64,000 nt of DNA from Sporosalibacterium faouarense (GTDB taxonomy: Bacteria; Bacillota; Clostridia; Tissierellales; VENL01): NCBI RefSeq assembly GCF_016765695.1, contig NZ_JAETGO010000059.1:1-64000 (forward strand), in the 5' to 3' direction. Shown one piece after another: positions 44,216 to 53,780 of the stretch (its first letter is position 1; each line of letters begins with the position of its first letter). The notes under the pieces are model-generated. The model was not told the DNA's origin. It made no database searches and saw only the letters and a list, made by a program, of their open reading frames with translations. Position numbers and translations under genes: made by a program.

Positions 44216-45769
44216 ATGTCAGGGGATTATGGTAAATGGTTTAATAATTTTATGGAATATATTAATAGTAAAAGTTATGAGGAAGCAGTCGAACATTTTA
44301 AAATAGGGTTTGAAATAGTATTTTCATCATCAAATATTTATGAGGTATATTGTCTAGCTTCTAAAATTCCAAAACAGTATTATAAAAGTAGTTTTTCTAA
44401 ACTTTTACTAGGTTGGTTATGTTTTGCGTGTGGAGATAATAAAATGGTTGAATGGGTTTTGCTAAATGTTAATGAGAATGAATTAAAAGAACCAGAGTAC
44501 AGATCTACTTTTTATGCACTAAAGTCAATGACTACAGCAATGTACTCAAAAGAAGAGAGCTTAAGATATGGAGAGCGTGCTATAGAAGTGTTACAAAAGG
44601 AAAATTGGAGTTTTATTGCGGGAAATGCATATATGACTTATGGACGTCAGTTAACTAATAATAAGTTATATAGGAAAGGGGCAAGGTATTTTGAAAAGGC
44701 ATATAATATTTTTAGAAAGTTAGAAGGAAATTTTCTATCTATCAACTGCTTTGTCAGTAATTGTTTAAACCTATATGCACTTGGCGAATGCAGAGAAGTT
44801 ATAAACAAATGTAATGAAGCTTTAATGTTTAATACTTCTAAAAACTCTCAAGCAGATGATTATATAAGTATAATAAAGTTACCAATGGGGATGTCTTATT
44901 ATGAGCTAAATAAAATATCACTTGCAATAGAAGCATTAAATGATGCTAAATCAGCAATTGTTAATCTAAAATTAGTTCATATGCATGGTATTTTAGAACA
45001 GTATTTATTTGAATGCTATCGAATTGCAGATGATAAAAATAGTATGGAGAAAATAATTGCAGAATTAGAGTCTATATTTGCAAATGTTCATTATCCAGAG
45101 GCCAATAATCTAATAGCATCATTAAAAATAAAGATGGCTTTCTATAAGGGTGAAGATCCAAAAAAAGAATGGGTTGAAAAACTAGAACTAGCTTATCAAT
45201 TAGAAAAAGAAGGAACACCTACATTCTTGTATGAAATATTAACTGAATTAAAACTGAGAGGTTATAGTAAATTAATGTCAAGTGATATCTTATTAAATAA
45301 ACTCACAGGATTACAGTTTGAGGGTCATGTTCCTGAGATTCAGTCTATAAGCTTATATTTAGCAGAATTTTTTTATAATAAACATAAGAATAGTACGTCT
45401 AAGGTACATTTAAAAAATGCCTGTGAGATTTATGATGAATATAATATTTCAGCTAAATTTTTTAATGGTAGCCTAAGGTGTTATATATATCTTAGTGATA
45501 TTAATAGCTCCATAGAATCAAAAATGAGATCTAGTGGACTATTACATGACAATGTGAATGCTAGTGAAATAAAGGAAAATTTGACAAATAGAGAATTAGA
45601 GATTCTTCAACTAATCGGTCAAGGTAAGTCAAATAAGGAAATAGCAGAAACACTATTTATAAGTATTGGAACTACAAAGTGGCATATCAATCATATATAC
45701 AGCAAACTGTCGGTAAAGAAGAGATTTAATGCTATTGAAAAAGCTAAAAGACTTAACTTAATCTATTAA
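44216..45769 (+). CDS. LuxR-type regulator with TPR-like helical domain
   Basis: Residues 453-517 form a LuxR/GerE HTH (LTNRELEILQLIGQGKSNKEIAETLFIS; TKWHINHIYSKLSVKKR). The preceding 450 residues are helical repeats of TPR type (e.g. GNAYMTYGRQLTNNKLYRKG, ISLAIEALNDAKSAI), as in the C-terminal half of MalT-like (LAL) activators, but there is no N-terminal NACHT/AAA ATPase. It may be activated by a peptide or protein ligand held by the repeats. AAGGGGGG precedes ATG. The terminator at 45801 follows. Confidence 0.85.
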   Translation: MSGDYGKWFNNFMEYINSKSYEEAVEHFKIGFEIVFSSSNIYEVYCLASKIPKQYYKSSFSKLLLGWLCFACGDNKMVEWVLLNVNENELKEPEYRSTFYALKSMTTAMYSKEESLRYGERAIEVLQKENWSFIAGNAYMTYGRQLTNNKLYRKGARYFEKAYNIFRKLEGNFLSINCFVSNCLNLYALGECREVINKCNEALMFNTSKNSQADDYISIIKLPMGMSYYELNKISLAIEALNDAKSAIVNLKLVHMHGILEQYLFECYRIADDKNSMEKIIAELESIFANVHYPEANNLIASLKIKMAFYKGEDPKKEWVEKLELAYQLEKEGTPTFLYEILTELKLRGYSKLMSSDILLNKLTGLQFEGHVPEIQSISLYLAEFFYNKHKNSTSKVHLKNACEIYDEYNISAKFFNGSLRCYIYLSDINSSIESKMRSSGLLHDNVNASEIKENLTNRELEILQLIGQGKSNKEIAETLFISIGTTKWHINHIYSKLSVKKRFNAIEKAKRLNLIY

Positions 45770-45800
45770 TTTTAACTATTATATAAATAAAAGGCTTATA

Positions 45801-45837
45801 CCTAACTAAAAACACAACTTTAGTTAGGCTTTTTTTA
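45801..45837 (+). terminator. Hairpin terminator
   Basis: CCTAACTAAA pairs perfectly with TTTAGTTAGG around eight bases, followed by CTTTTTTT. It ends the LuxR-type gene. Confidence 0.9.
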
Positions 45838-45889
45838 TTGCTATTAATAATATAATGATAAGCAAATAGATTTAAGGAGGTTTTTTAAA

Positions 45890-46504
45890 ATGCAAGAAAC
45901 ATTACAAGAGCATTTTCATCAGTGGGGTGGAGTACTATTTTTTATAATCTTATACTCTATACTGTTACTTTTTATCCCTTTTTATAAGAAGGCAAATAGA
46001 AAGCCTACAACGGCTTATATGGCTTTCGTTTTGGCATTTGCAATAGAGATGCATGGAATACCTATGAGTATGTACTTTATATCCTGGATAATTGGAAGAA
46101 AATTACCTAACGGGATACTTTGGGGTCATACCCTTAATCAATATATTGGATATTGGGGAATGTATTTAGGCATTGGATGTGCAATATTATCTATAATATT
46201 AGTGGCAAATGGCTGGTATAATATCTATCATAAATACTGGTCAAGAGAAAAAGGTGAGGGAAGAGTAGTAAAGACTGGAATTTATAGATATATAAGGCAT
46301 CCTCAATATACGGGGTTTGTTTTGATGACAATTGCTATGATGATGATATGGGCGACTCTATCTATGATTATTATTTGGCCAATTATGGTATACACATATT
46401 ATCGTTTAGCTAAAAAAGAAGAGAGGGATATGGTAATGGAATTTGGTGAGGAGTATATTAGATATATGAAAAAAACGAAAATGTTTATACCTTATATCAT
46501 CTAG
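45890..46504 (+). CDS. Isoprenylcysteine carboxyl methyltransferase-like membrane protein
   Basis: A 204-residue protein with about five TM segments. The C-terminal ICMT/PEMT signature is visible: GIYRYIRHPQYTGFVLM (SAM-binding RHPxY) followed by a hydrophobic helix and KKEERDMVMEFGEEYIRYM. It methylates a small hydrophobic or isoprenylated substrate using SAM; the bacterial substrate is unknown. AAGGAGG precedes the ATG. The next gene, a MerR regulator, has its own promoter. Confidence 0.85.
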   Translation: MQETLQEHFHQWGGVLFFIILYSILLLFIPFYKKANRKPTTAYMAFVLAFAIEMHGIPMSMYFISWIIGRKLPNGILWGHTLNQYIGYWGMYLGIGCAILSIILVANGWYNIYHKYWSREKGEGRVVKTGIYRYIRHPQYTGFVLMTIAMMMIWATLSMIIIWPIMVYTYYRLAKKEERDMVMEFGEEYIRYMKKTKMFIPYII

Positions 46505-46533
46505 AGAGTTATAATAAAAATATATAAATACTA

Positions 46534-46564
46534 TTGACTCTAACGTTACGTTATAGATTATTAT
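46534..46564 (+). promoter_or_regulatory. MerR-type promoter with 19-base spacer
   Basis: TTGACT (46534-46539) and TATTAT (46559-46564) are 19 bases apart, the overlong spacing that MerR proteins correct by DNA distortion. CTCTAACGTTACGTTATAG (46538-46556) is a 19-base inverted repeat with one mismatched pair within the spacer. It should be bound and activated by the MerR/TipA-like protein that follows. Confidence 0.8.
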
Positions 46565-46605
46565 ATAATTGCAAGGGAAAATAAAAAAACAAAGGAGAGA
46601 TTTTT

Positions 46606-47373
46606 ATGGGATACAAAGTAAAAGATGTGGCTGATTTAGTTGGGATCAGTGTGAGGACTCTACATCATTATGATCAAATAGATTTATTGAAGCCAGAATC
46701 TGTAACTGCGGCCGGGTATAGATTATATTCCAATAAGGATCTTGAAAGATTACAGCAAATCTTATTTTTTAAGGAACTAGATTTTTCTTTGCAGGATATT
46801 AAAGATATTCTCAATAGTCCAGACTTTGATAGAGTACGTACTTTAAAAATGCATAAAAAGCTACTAATAAAAAAGAAAAAAAGATTGGAGAATATTATTA
46901 ACTCTGTAGAAAAAACTATTGATTCGATTGAAGGAGGGAAAGAAATGAGCAATAAAGAGATGTTTGAAGATTTTGATATGAAAGAGATAAAGCTACATCA
47001 AGAAAAATATGCTGAAGAGACAAAGAAAAAATACGGCAATACTGACGCATATGCTGAAAGTATGAAAAAGACTTCAAAATATACAGAAGAGGACTGGAAA
47101 AGAATAAAGGATGAGTCTCAAGAAATTAATAGTATGATAGTAAAGAATATGGAAAAGGGACCGGATAATCCAGTTGTTCAAGAGTATATTGATAAGTTTA
47201 GAAAGCATATAACAGATAGTTACTATAACTGTACTCTAGAAATATTTAGAGGATTAGGTGAATTATATGTTAGTGATGAAAGATTTACTAATAATCTTGA
47301 GAAAGTTAAGGAAGGCTATGCTGAATTCCTAAGAGAAGCAATCCTTATATATTGTGATAGATTAGAAAAATAA
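46606..47373 (+). CDS. MerR family regulator with TipAS drug-binding domain
   Basis: Residues 1-70 are a MerR winged HTH (KVKDVADLVGISVRTLHHYDQI; GYRLYSNKDLERLQQI). A long dimerisation helix spans about 75-110 (KKLLIKKKKRLENIINS). Residues 125-255 form a TipAS domain, which in TipA and MTA binds thiopeptide-like antibiotics. The protein is 255 residues, the full TipAL length. Its own promoter carries the MerR operator. The gene is last before a terminator, so it probably also controls genes elsewhere. Confidence 0.9.
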   Translation: MGYKVKDVADLVGISVRTLHHYDQIDLLKPESVTAAGYRLYSNKDLERLQQILFFKELDFSLQDIKDILNSPDFDRVRTLKMHKKLLIKKKKRLENIINSVEKTIDSIEGGKEMSNKEMFEDFDMKEIKLHQEKYAEETKKKYGNTDAYAESMKKTSKYTEEDWKRIKDESQEINSMIVKNMEKGPDNPVVQEYIDKFRKHITDSYYNCTLEIFRGLGELYVSDERFTNNLEKVKEGYAEFLREAILIYCDRLEK

Positions 47374-47425
47374 TAAAAAGTCTGGCAAGGTTTAATTTTA
47401 GGTGAGTTTTAGCTATAAAAGTGTA

Positions 47426-47471
47426 AAAAGGATATCTAAATGTTGTGATAAACTAACTTAGATATCCTTTT
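47426..47471. terminator. Bidirectional hairpin terminator
   Basis: AAAAGGATATCTAA pairs perfectly with TTAGATATCCTTTT around 18 bases. It separates the MerR gene from the convergent LTA-synthase-like gene. Confidence 0.85.
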
Positions 47472-47530
47472 ATACATAATAGGGCTATGGCAAACCTAGT
47501 TAATAATATCTAGTTATATAAATTCCTCGA

Positions 47531-49552
47531 TTATTCTTTTTTAAGAATCTTGCTATAATAATCTGTCTCTAAAATTTTAGCAGAGAAGTGAAACTTGCTG
47601 TCTACAAAGGCAGATACTTTATCAATATAGTCTTGGTTAACCTTTATGCCATCTACTGGTGTGAACCTTCCAGTTTTTGCATCATACCGTCCTTTATCTG
47701 TTATAAAGCTTTTATCTAGAAAAACTACTAAAGGTGTTGAGTTGGAGAATATATCACTGCCCATAAGTAGTCTGGAATCATATTCTAGTCCCAACAGATT
47801 AGAAATAGTTGGATTAATGTCAAGACTTGAACAAGGTTTGTCTATCGTAATAGGCTCAATATTCTCTGTATATATAATAAGAGGACTTTTGTAAAGTTCA
47901 AAGGTGTGTTCAACATCGTGACCTGCAAGTTCATCTATTGTTTTATATTCTAGTCCATATGGATAGTGATCAGCGCTCATAACTATTAGAGTCTTATCTG
48001 CGAGACCTGCTTCTTCTAGTTCTTTTAACAAATATTCTAAAGCTTTATCTAGCTCTATTTGAGTTGCTATATAAGCCTTAGCTTGTTCTGAGTATGGCAA
48101 ATCTGCTACATATTCCTTATTCTTTAATGCGATATAATTTCCTGAAAAAGAATACTGCATATGTCCACTTACAGTCATATAATAAGCATGAAAAGGCTCT
48201 TCATTTATGTACTCAGGAATTGTTTTCTCCATCATTTCTATATCAGATTCAGGCCAAGTTTCTTTTACGTCGAGACCATGACCTAGAGCTTTATATTCAT
48301 AACCCATATTTGGATGAGATATATCCCTTCTATAATAAGAATAGGTATGATTGTGATAGGCTATAGTTTTATAACCAATATCTTTAAGTTGATTACCCAT
48401 TACAAATGGTAGTTCTATTGCTCCTGATTTATAAAAACTCCAAACACCACTTTTAGGAATTAATCCTGTACATGCCACATATTCACCATCGGAGGTGCTT
48501 ACTCCCCAAATAGGATTATAGAAATTTGTGAAATTATAACCTTTATGGACCATTTTATATAAAGTCGGAGTAAGGTCTTTATTCACTGCATAGGGAGAAA
48601 AGCTTTCAGCAGTTATAAATATTAGATTGTAGCCTTCGTACTTTCCTGTAAATTCATTCTTAGCAGTTGGCTCTAAATTACTAAAATATGTATGAATTGC
48701 TTTAATATTCTTATTTTCTTCATTAGCAATAAGCTGGCCGAAAGGTATATCTAGAATATTGTATTCAATCTTAACTCCCTTAACCTTCTTTTCAATTGCT
48801 GTAGCATTTTTGAAACCATTACTATCTTCAGTTAATACATTATCTAATAGTATTTTTTCACTAGGACTCAAATTAGTAGGTAAATATGCAGTGGTTGAAA
48901 CTTCGACTACTGGTGACCACCCAGAAACAAGTCTTTGTAAATCTATACGCATGGTAGTAATGAGTCCGATTTTCTGAATTGAAAGAATCGGATAATTATT
49001 TTTGAAATAGAGGTCATAGGCAGAGTACTGACCACTATTATTCATATATACAGTTCCTACACCTATTAAATGAGATATGAGTATTAAGAAAATAAAAATA
49101 ATTCTAGGTAATTTACTTATCTTACTAAAAGAAAGCATCTTTTTGCCTAAAATAATTATTAATATAACAGGAATGAAAAATAATAAAATCCAAAAAGAAT
49201 TTTTAACTGTAGCTGATAGTATATCTTTCCAAAAATCTAAGATTTGGGCAGAGTTTCCTGCTGAATATAAGCTGTAGAATGTCCTAAAGAATTTGAAATA
49301 TATGAACTGAGAGGCAAAAATGAAAGAAACTACTGTGAGTAAGGCGATGGATAATATATGATTAATTTTATCTTTGAATAGGCTACATATTAAGTACAAT
49401 ATTATTGAAAGAGAAATTAGAAATATTAATGATATAATTAATCCAGACGTTAAAATTTTAGTGGAAGTAGCTATTCTAAAAATTATTTCCATAAAAAATA
49501 GTGATAACATGAAATAAATTAATAAACTAAAGGGTTTTTTGAATTTTAACAT
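47531..49552 (-). CDS. LTA synthase family sulfatase-fold membrane protein
   Basis: The 673-residue protein has five TM segments in the first 190 residues, then an extracellular sulfatase/alkaline-phosphatase domain. The catalytic region is WGVSTSDGEYVACTG (Thr nucleophile in LtaS) with LIFITAESFSPYAV (metal Glu) and VMSADHYPYG (Asp-His metal ligands). Such enzymes transfer glycerol phosphate from phosphatidylglycerol to build lipoteichoic acid or related polymers. It is a single leftward gene; GGAG lies upstream of ATG. Confidence 0.9.
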   Translation of the reverse strand: MLKFKKPFSLLIYFMLSLFFMEIIFRIATSTKILTSGLIISLIFLISLSIILYLICSLFKDKINHILSIALLTVVSFIFASQFIYFKFFRTFYSLYSAGNSAQILDFWKDILSATVKNSFWILLFFIPVILIIILGKKMLSFSKISKLPRIIFIFLILISHLIGVGTVYMNNSGQYSAYDLYFKNNYPILSIQKIGLITTMRIDLQRLVSGWSPVVEVSTTAYLPTNLSPSEKILLDNVLTEDSNGFKNATAIEKKVKGVKIEYNILDIPFGQLIANEENKNIKAIHTYFSNLEPTAKNEFTGKYEGYNLIFITAESFSPYAVNKDLTPTLYKMVHKGYNFTNFYNPIWGVSTSDGEYVACTGLIPKSGVWSFYKSGAIELPFVMGNQLKDIGYKTIAYHNHTYSYYRRDISHPNMGYEYKALGHGLDVKETWPESDIEMMEKTIPEYINEEPFHAYYMTVSGHMQYSFSGNYIALKNKEYVADLPYSEQAKAYIATQIELDKALEYLLKELEEAGLADKTLIVMSADHYPYGLEYKTIDELAGHDVEHTFELYKSPLIIYTENIEPITIDKPCSSLDINPTISNLLGLEYDSRLLMGSDIFSNSTPLVVFLDKSFITDKGRYDAKTGRFTPVDGIKVNQDYIDKVSAFVDSKFHFSAKILETDYYSKILKKE

Positions 49553-49753
49553 TAGTGTTATCTCCTTTCATTTTATATTATAGTATAATATGAATTAATA
49601 TACGATTATTATATTTAGACAATATGACTGTGAAATAATGGTATTCATATCATTGTAAATAGCATTATGTTGATGGAACTGCATTACATAATTACTATTA
49701 TCTAATACCCTGTTTTTCATATACTAATAAGATATTCAAGGAGGACAAACTAT

Positions 49754-50473
49754 ATGAAGAAAAAAGCGTTAATAGGTGTACTTATATTAATATTATTAAT
49801 AGGAATGTCATACATAGTCTATAAAGTTATGAATTCAAGAACATTTCAATTAATGGGAGAAATCATACAAAAGGCTGATACAGAAGAAAAGGTTGTTGCA
49901 ATTACATTCGATGATGGACCAACTGATAATACAGATAGTATTTTAAAGATATTAAATGACGCTGATATTAAGGCAACCTTCTTTTTAACTGGGAAAAGTA
50001 TAGAGGAAAATCCAGAGGAAACTAAGAAAATTGTTACAGCTGGACATGAGTTAGGAAATCATACGTATTCTCATAAGAGAATGGTTTTCAAATCGCCTTC
50101 CTTTATTAAAGAAGAGATTAATAAAACAGACAAACTTATTAGAGAAGCTGGTTATAAAGGTGAAATACATTTTAGGCCTCCAAATGGTAAGAAGTTAGTG
50201 TTCTTGCCTTACTATCTAAATAAGAAAGATAAAAAAACAATTATGTGGAATATTGAGCCTGACTCATATCCTGAAATAGCTAAGGATAAAGATAAGATAG
50301 TCAAATTTATAAATGACAATATAGAACCAGGATCAATTATACTTTTACATGTAATGTATGATACTGAAGAAAGAAAATCACTAGAATCTATAAAGGATAT
50401 AATTTTAAATTTGAAAGAAAAAGGATATGAGTTTAAGACAGTTTCAGATTTATTAAAATATAGTGATAAATAA
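49754..50473 (+). CDS. Polysaccharide deacetylase (NodB domain)
   Basis: The N-terminal segment ALIGVLILILLIGMSYIVY is a TM or uncleaved signal helix. The NodB domain follows: TFDDGPT (Asp base and metal Asp), GNHTYSHKRM (metal His pair), RPPNGKK, and ILLHVM. It should remove N-acetyl groups from peptidoglycan or another cell-surface glycan. It is divergent from the LTA-synthase gene, so both may serve envelope maintenance. AAGGAGG precedes the ATG. Confidence 0.9.
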   Translation: MKKKALIGVLILILLIGMSYIVYKVMNSRTFQLMGEIIQKADTEEKVVAITFDDGPTDNTDSILKILNDADIKATFFLTGKSIEENPEETKKIVTAGHELGNHTYSHKRMVFKSPSFIKEEINKTDKLIREAGYKGEIHFRPPNGKKLVFLPYYLNKKDKKTIMWNIEPDSYPEIAKDKDKIVKFINDNIEPGSIILLHVMYDTEERKSLESIKDIILNLKEKGYEFKTVSDLLKYSDK

Positions 50474-50613
50474 ATTATTAACATGAGCTTCAGAAAAGCG
50501 AATAAAAATATATTCTATGTCTGTGAATTGTAATGGGGAAGGAAAGAGATGATGATTATAGAAATATAAAATGAACTAATAATTTAGTCTCGTTATTATA
50601 ATTGGGAGGAGAG

Positions 50614-52026
50614 ATGGGAATGAAACTTAAAATACTACATATCAATGATTTGCATAGTAGATTTGAGAATTTAGCCAAAATATCTACTATAATTAAAAAT
50701 CTCGAGGATGACAATACCATTATTTTAGATGCTGGAGATAATGCAGACTTTATGAGAATTGAAACAGAAGGAACAAATGGGGAAGTAAGTTCAGCTATAT
50801 TAAATAAAATAGGATTTGATGCCAGAGTTTTCGGGAATAACGAAGGCTTTGCAGGGAAAGAAAAAGGAAAAGTGATTTCTAAAACTAGCGAGTTTCCGAC
50901 AGTGACATGTAACTTATATCATTCAGATGGTGAGAAGCTAGAATACTTAAAGGATGCCATAGTAATAAATAAAAATGGTATTAGAGTACTTATAATTGGA
51001 GTTACGGCACCATATAATGAATTTTATAATTTATTTGAAGTCCATGCAAAAGAACCAATTGATGAAATAAGAAGGGTTTTACAAAATTATTCAAAATCAC
51101 AATATGATATGGTTGTATTATTATCTCACTTAGGACTGAGAGAGGATAAAGAGCTAGCTGAGAAGATAGGGGAAATTGATGTAATTATTGGTGGACATAG
51201 CCATAGCATACTAGATGAACCAATTAGTATAAACGAAACTATTATTCATCAAGCAGGAAGCTATGGAGAGTTCTTGGGAGAGTTAAGTGTTGATTATGAT
51301 ACTCGAGAGAATAGAATTACGGATTATTCAGGGAAATTAATTAAGAGTAGTGATTACAGTGAAGACCAGGAAGTTATAAGTATAATAGAAGAATATAGTC
51401 TAAAAGCAAATGAATATTTAAGCAAACCACTTTTTAAGATAGAAAAAATATTAACTCACTCTCTCTCGGAAGAAAATGATATTGGCAATCTATTAGCAGA
51501 TGCTCTAAGAGACGTATTAGGTACAGATATAGGAATAATAAACAGTGGTGTAATGAATAAGGGAGTAGAAACTGGGTCTATTTCTAAAAAAGAACTACTA
51601 GAAATATGTCCATCTCCATTAAATCCTACTTATATAGAAATACAAGGAAAGGATTTATTGAATGCACTAGAAAAATCGTTATTAGCAGAATACCATAATG
51701 CCGATGGCAAAGGTTCAGGCTTTAGAGGAAAGTGGCTGGGGAATATCCAAGTTTCTAGTAATGTTACGGTAAAATATAGGGAAGAGGAGCAGCCATTGAG
51801 CAAAATAGAGAATATTACTATTAATGGAGAGCTATTAAATCTCAAAAGATGGTATACTGTAGGGACATCAGACTATCTTCAGAGAGGTACAGGTTATTCA
51901 GAATTAGCAAATTGTAAAAACGAAAGATATAATCCAGAGTATTTAAGAGATACTTTAGAGGATTATCTAAAAAAACAAGAGTTCGTTTCCAAAGCCTTTA
52001 AAAGAAGATTTATAAAAGTAGGATAA
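50614..52026 (+). CDS. YunD-like metallophosphatase/5'-nucleotidase
   Basis: Residues 3-215 form a calcineurin-like phosphoesterase domain (HINDLHSRF; LDAGDNADF; GNNEGF; LSHLGLRED; GGHSHS) and 265-430 the 5'-nucleotidase C-terminal domain (NDIGNLLADALRDVLG; DLLNALEKSL; RGTGY). The usual GNHE is GNNE (Asn76), as in Bacillus YunD, so the catalytic His of the UshA dyad is absent; this is a subfamily trait. No signal peptide is present, so it acts in the cytoplasm. ATG 50614 has GGAGG six bases upstream. Confidence 0.85.
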   Translation: MGMKLKILHINDLHSRFENLAKISTIIKNLEDDNTIILDAGDNADFMRIETEGTNGEVSSAILNKIGFDARVFGNNEGFAGKEKGKVISKTSEFPTVTCNLYHSDGEKLEYLKDAIVINKNGIRVLIIGVTAPYNEFYNLFEVHAKEPIDEIRRVLQNYSKSQYDMVVLLSHLGLREDKELAEKIGEIDVIIGGHSHSILDEPISINETIIHQAGSYGEFLGELSVDYDTRENRITDYSGKLIKSSDYSEDQEVISIIEEYSLKANEYLSKPLFKIEKILTHSLSEENDIGNLLADALRDVLGTDIGIINSGVMNKGVETGSISKKELLEICPSPLNPTYIEIQGKDLLNALEKSLLAEYHNADGKGSGFRGKWLGNIQVSSNVTVKYREEEQPLSKIENITINGELLNLKRWYTVGTSDYLQRGTGYSELANCKNERYNPEYLRDTLEDYLKKQEFVSKAFKRRFIKVG

Positions 52027-52129
52027 AAAAGATAGAAGAAGATAATGTAATCCTAATATATTACATGGATGGTGGGGAACTAAACTTATTTGATGCAATA
52101 AATAGAGGTGAGATATAAATATATAGTCT

Positions 52130-52172
52130 GAGAAAGTTGGGTCATTACCTAATAGCCTAGCTTTCTCTTTTT
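52130..52172 (+). terminator. Hairpin terminator in the 52027-52543 gap
   Basis: GAGAAAG (52130-52136) pairs with CTTTCTC (52161-52167), followed by TTTTTATA. Between the nucleotidase stop and this hairpin, 52026-52118 is an open 30-codon frame without a good start (ends FDAINRGEI), perhaps a remnant. The remaining bases to 52543 are AT-rich with no recognised element. Confidence 0.7.
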
Positions 52173-52543
52173 ATATAAATAAAAGAGTTATTTATACTTC
52201 AATTAATATAAATAGCTTATAGCTAGAAAGATTTTTGACTTGATATTTTAAACAATAAGAAAAATTTTAAGAGAAAGGGGTTAGATAGTAAGAGTGGAAT
52301 TGTAAAACTAATTTAGAATTATATATCAGATTTGTTAAATACTATTGGTATGGAAATAGCATAATGATTTAATTTAAGAGGATTATCACTTTTCTTAAGA
52401 CAAGATTTATAGTAGAATGAAATTATCAAGAATTAACAAAACGTAAATACTTAAAGATAAGTATAACTAATATGTGTGTAGAATTGACAATAGATATACA
52501 AATTAAAAGATAGTTTGCGATTTTTTTATGAGGAGATGGATTA

Positions 52544-53728
52544 ATGAAGAATAAAGCTGTTATTCTAGGAGCTAATTATTACATAGGACTTAGTGCTATT
52601 CGTTGTCTAGGAATTCATGGAATAGAGGTTGTGGCAGTTGATTACTCATGGAAAGGAACTTATGGATTTTATTCAAAATATTGCTCAGAAACTCTTATAG
52701 CACCACATTATAAAAAAGACTCTAAAGGATTAATTGAATTTCTGATTGAGTACGCTAAGAAACAGAATGAGATACCAGTCCTAATTCCGTGTGGAGACCC
52801 TTATGTGGAGCTTATAGACGAGTATTTGTTGACTCTGAAAGAGTACTATTTAATACCTCAAACGGAGCAAGGACTCTATACTAAGGTAATGAATAAGGGA
52901 ACTCTACATAGCCTTGCAGAGAAGCACGAAGTTGCTGTTCCAGAGACAGTAAAAATTGATGATGAAAACTTTAGACAAAAAGTAGAAGAAATTATTAAGT
53001 TTCCATGCTTAGTTAAACCCACTGATTCCCCAACTTTTGTATCAATTTTCAGGAAAAAAATGTTTACAGTTAACAATATGCAAGAGTTAGATGAAGCAGT
53101 AGAGAAAGCTAAAGATGCAGGGTTAGAAGTCATTATACAAAGAATTATTCCAGGATTTGACGATCATATGCATACATTTGACGCATATTTAAATCAAGAT
53201 GCTAAAGTGACTCACTGGTTAACCTGTCAGAAATATCGTCAATATCCAATCAATTTTGGTGCATCTGTATATACAGGACAAAAGTATATTCCAGAGCTAT
53301 ATGATATTGGGGCAAGATTCTTAGAGGACATTGGATTTAAAGGATTTGCAGAAATAGAGTTTAAAAAGGATGCTGAAACAGGAAAGTTTTATCTAATAGA
53401 AGTGAATGTAAGACTTTCCAATCTCAATAGTTTAGTATATAAAGCTGGACTTAATATGCCTTATATAACTTATAGAGATTTGATTGGAAATCCTTTAGAG
53501 CCTAAAGCAATTAAAAATAATACAAAGTTAGTTTTTTGGTATGCCTATGAAGATATTTTAGCGGTAAGAAACTATATTAGAAAAAAACAATTGACTATAT
53601 CGCAGGTATTAAGGTCATACTTTCAACCAAAGGCTTATGCTATATGGGATTGGAAAGACATCAAGCCAGCTTTAGTCTTCTTTAGAACAAAGGTCGGACG
53701 TGCTTTTAAAAAAATATTTAGTAAATAA
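52544..53728 (+). CDS. ATP-grasp carboxylate-amine ligase
   Basis: A 394-residue ATP-grasp enzyme. The N-terminal pre-grasp domain is Rossmann-like (AVILGANYYIGLSAIRCLG), the ATP-binding strand is FPCLVKPTDSPTF, and the metal motif at the end is FAEIEFKKD...YLIEVNVRLS with catalytic Glu and Asn. It resembles D-aspartate ligase and other peptide-bond forming ligases. A basic C-terminal region of about 60 residues (RNYIRKKQ...FRTKVGRAFKK) may lie on the membrane. GAGGAG precedes ATG. A Mur-ligase gene follows after 52 bases, so both probably act on one pathway, perhaps of cell-wall peptides. Confidence 0.8.
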   Translation: MKNKAVILGANYYIGLSAIRCLGIHGIEVVAVDYSWKGTYGFYSKYCSETLIAPHYKKDSKGLIEFLIEYAKKQNEIPVLIPCGDPYVELIDEYLLTLKEYYLIPQTEQGLYTKVMNKGTLHSLAEKHEVAVPETVKIDDENFRQKVEEIIKFPCLVKPTDSPTFVSIFRKKMFTVNNMQELDEAVEKAKDAGLEVIIQRIIPGFDDHMHTFDAYLNQDAKVTHWLTCQKYRQYPINFGASVYTGQKYIPELYDIGARFLEDIGFKGFAEIEFKKDAETGKFYLIEVNVRLSNLNSLVYKAGLNMPYITYRDLIGNPLEPKAIKNNTKLVFWYAYEDILAVRNYIRKKQLTISQVLRSYFQPKAYAIWDWKDIKPALVFFRTKVGRAFKKIFSK

Positions 53729-53780
53729 GAAAAGAAAAAAATTCAAAATACATTTTGATAAGTGAAGGGAGATAACAATC

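Noticed and set aside
50838-50846. Loss of the catalytic His (GNHE to GNNE) in the 5'-nucleotidase-like protein as sign of inactivation
   Set aside because: The same Asn is found in the Bacillus YunD group, so it is a subfamily trait, not a lesion.
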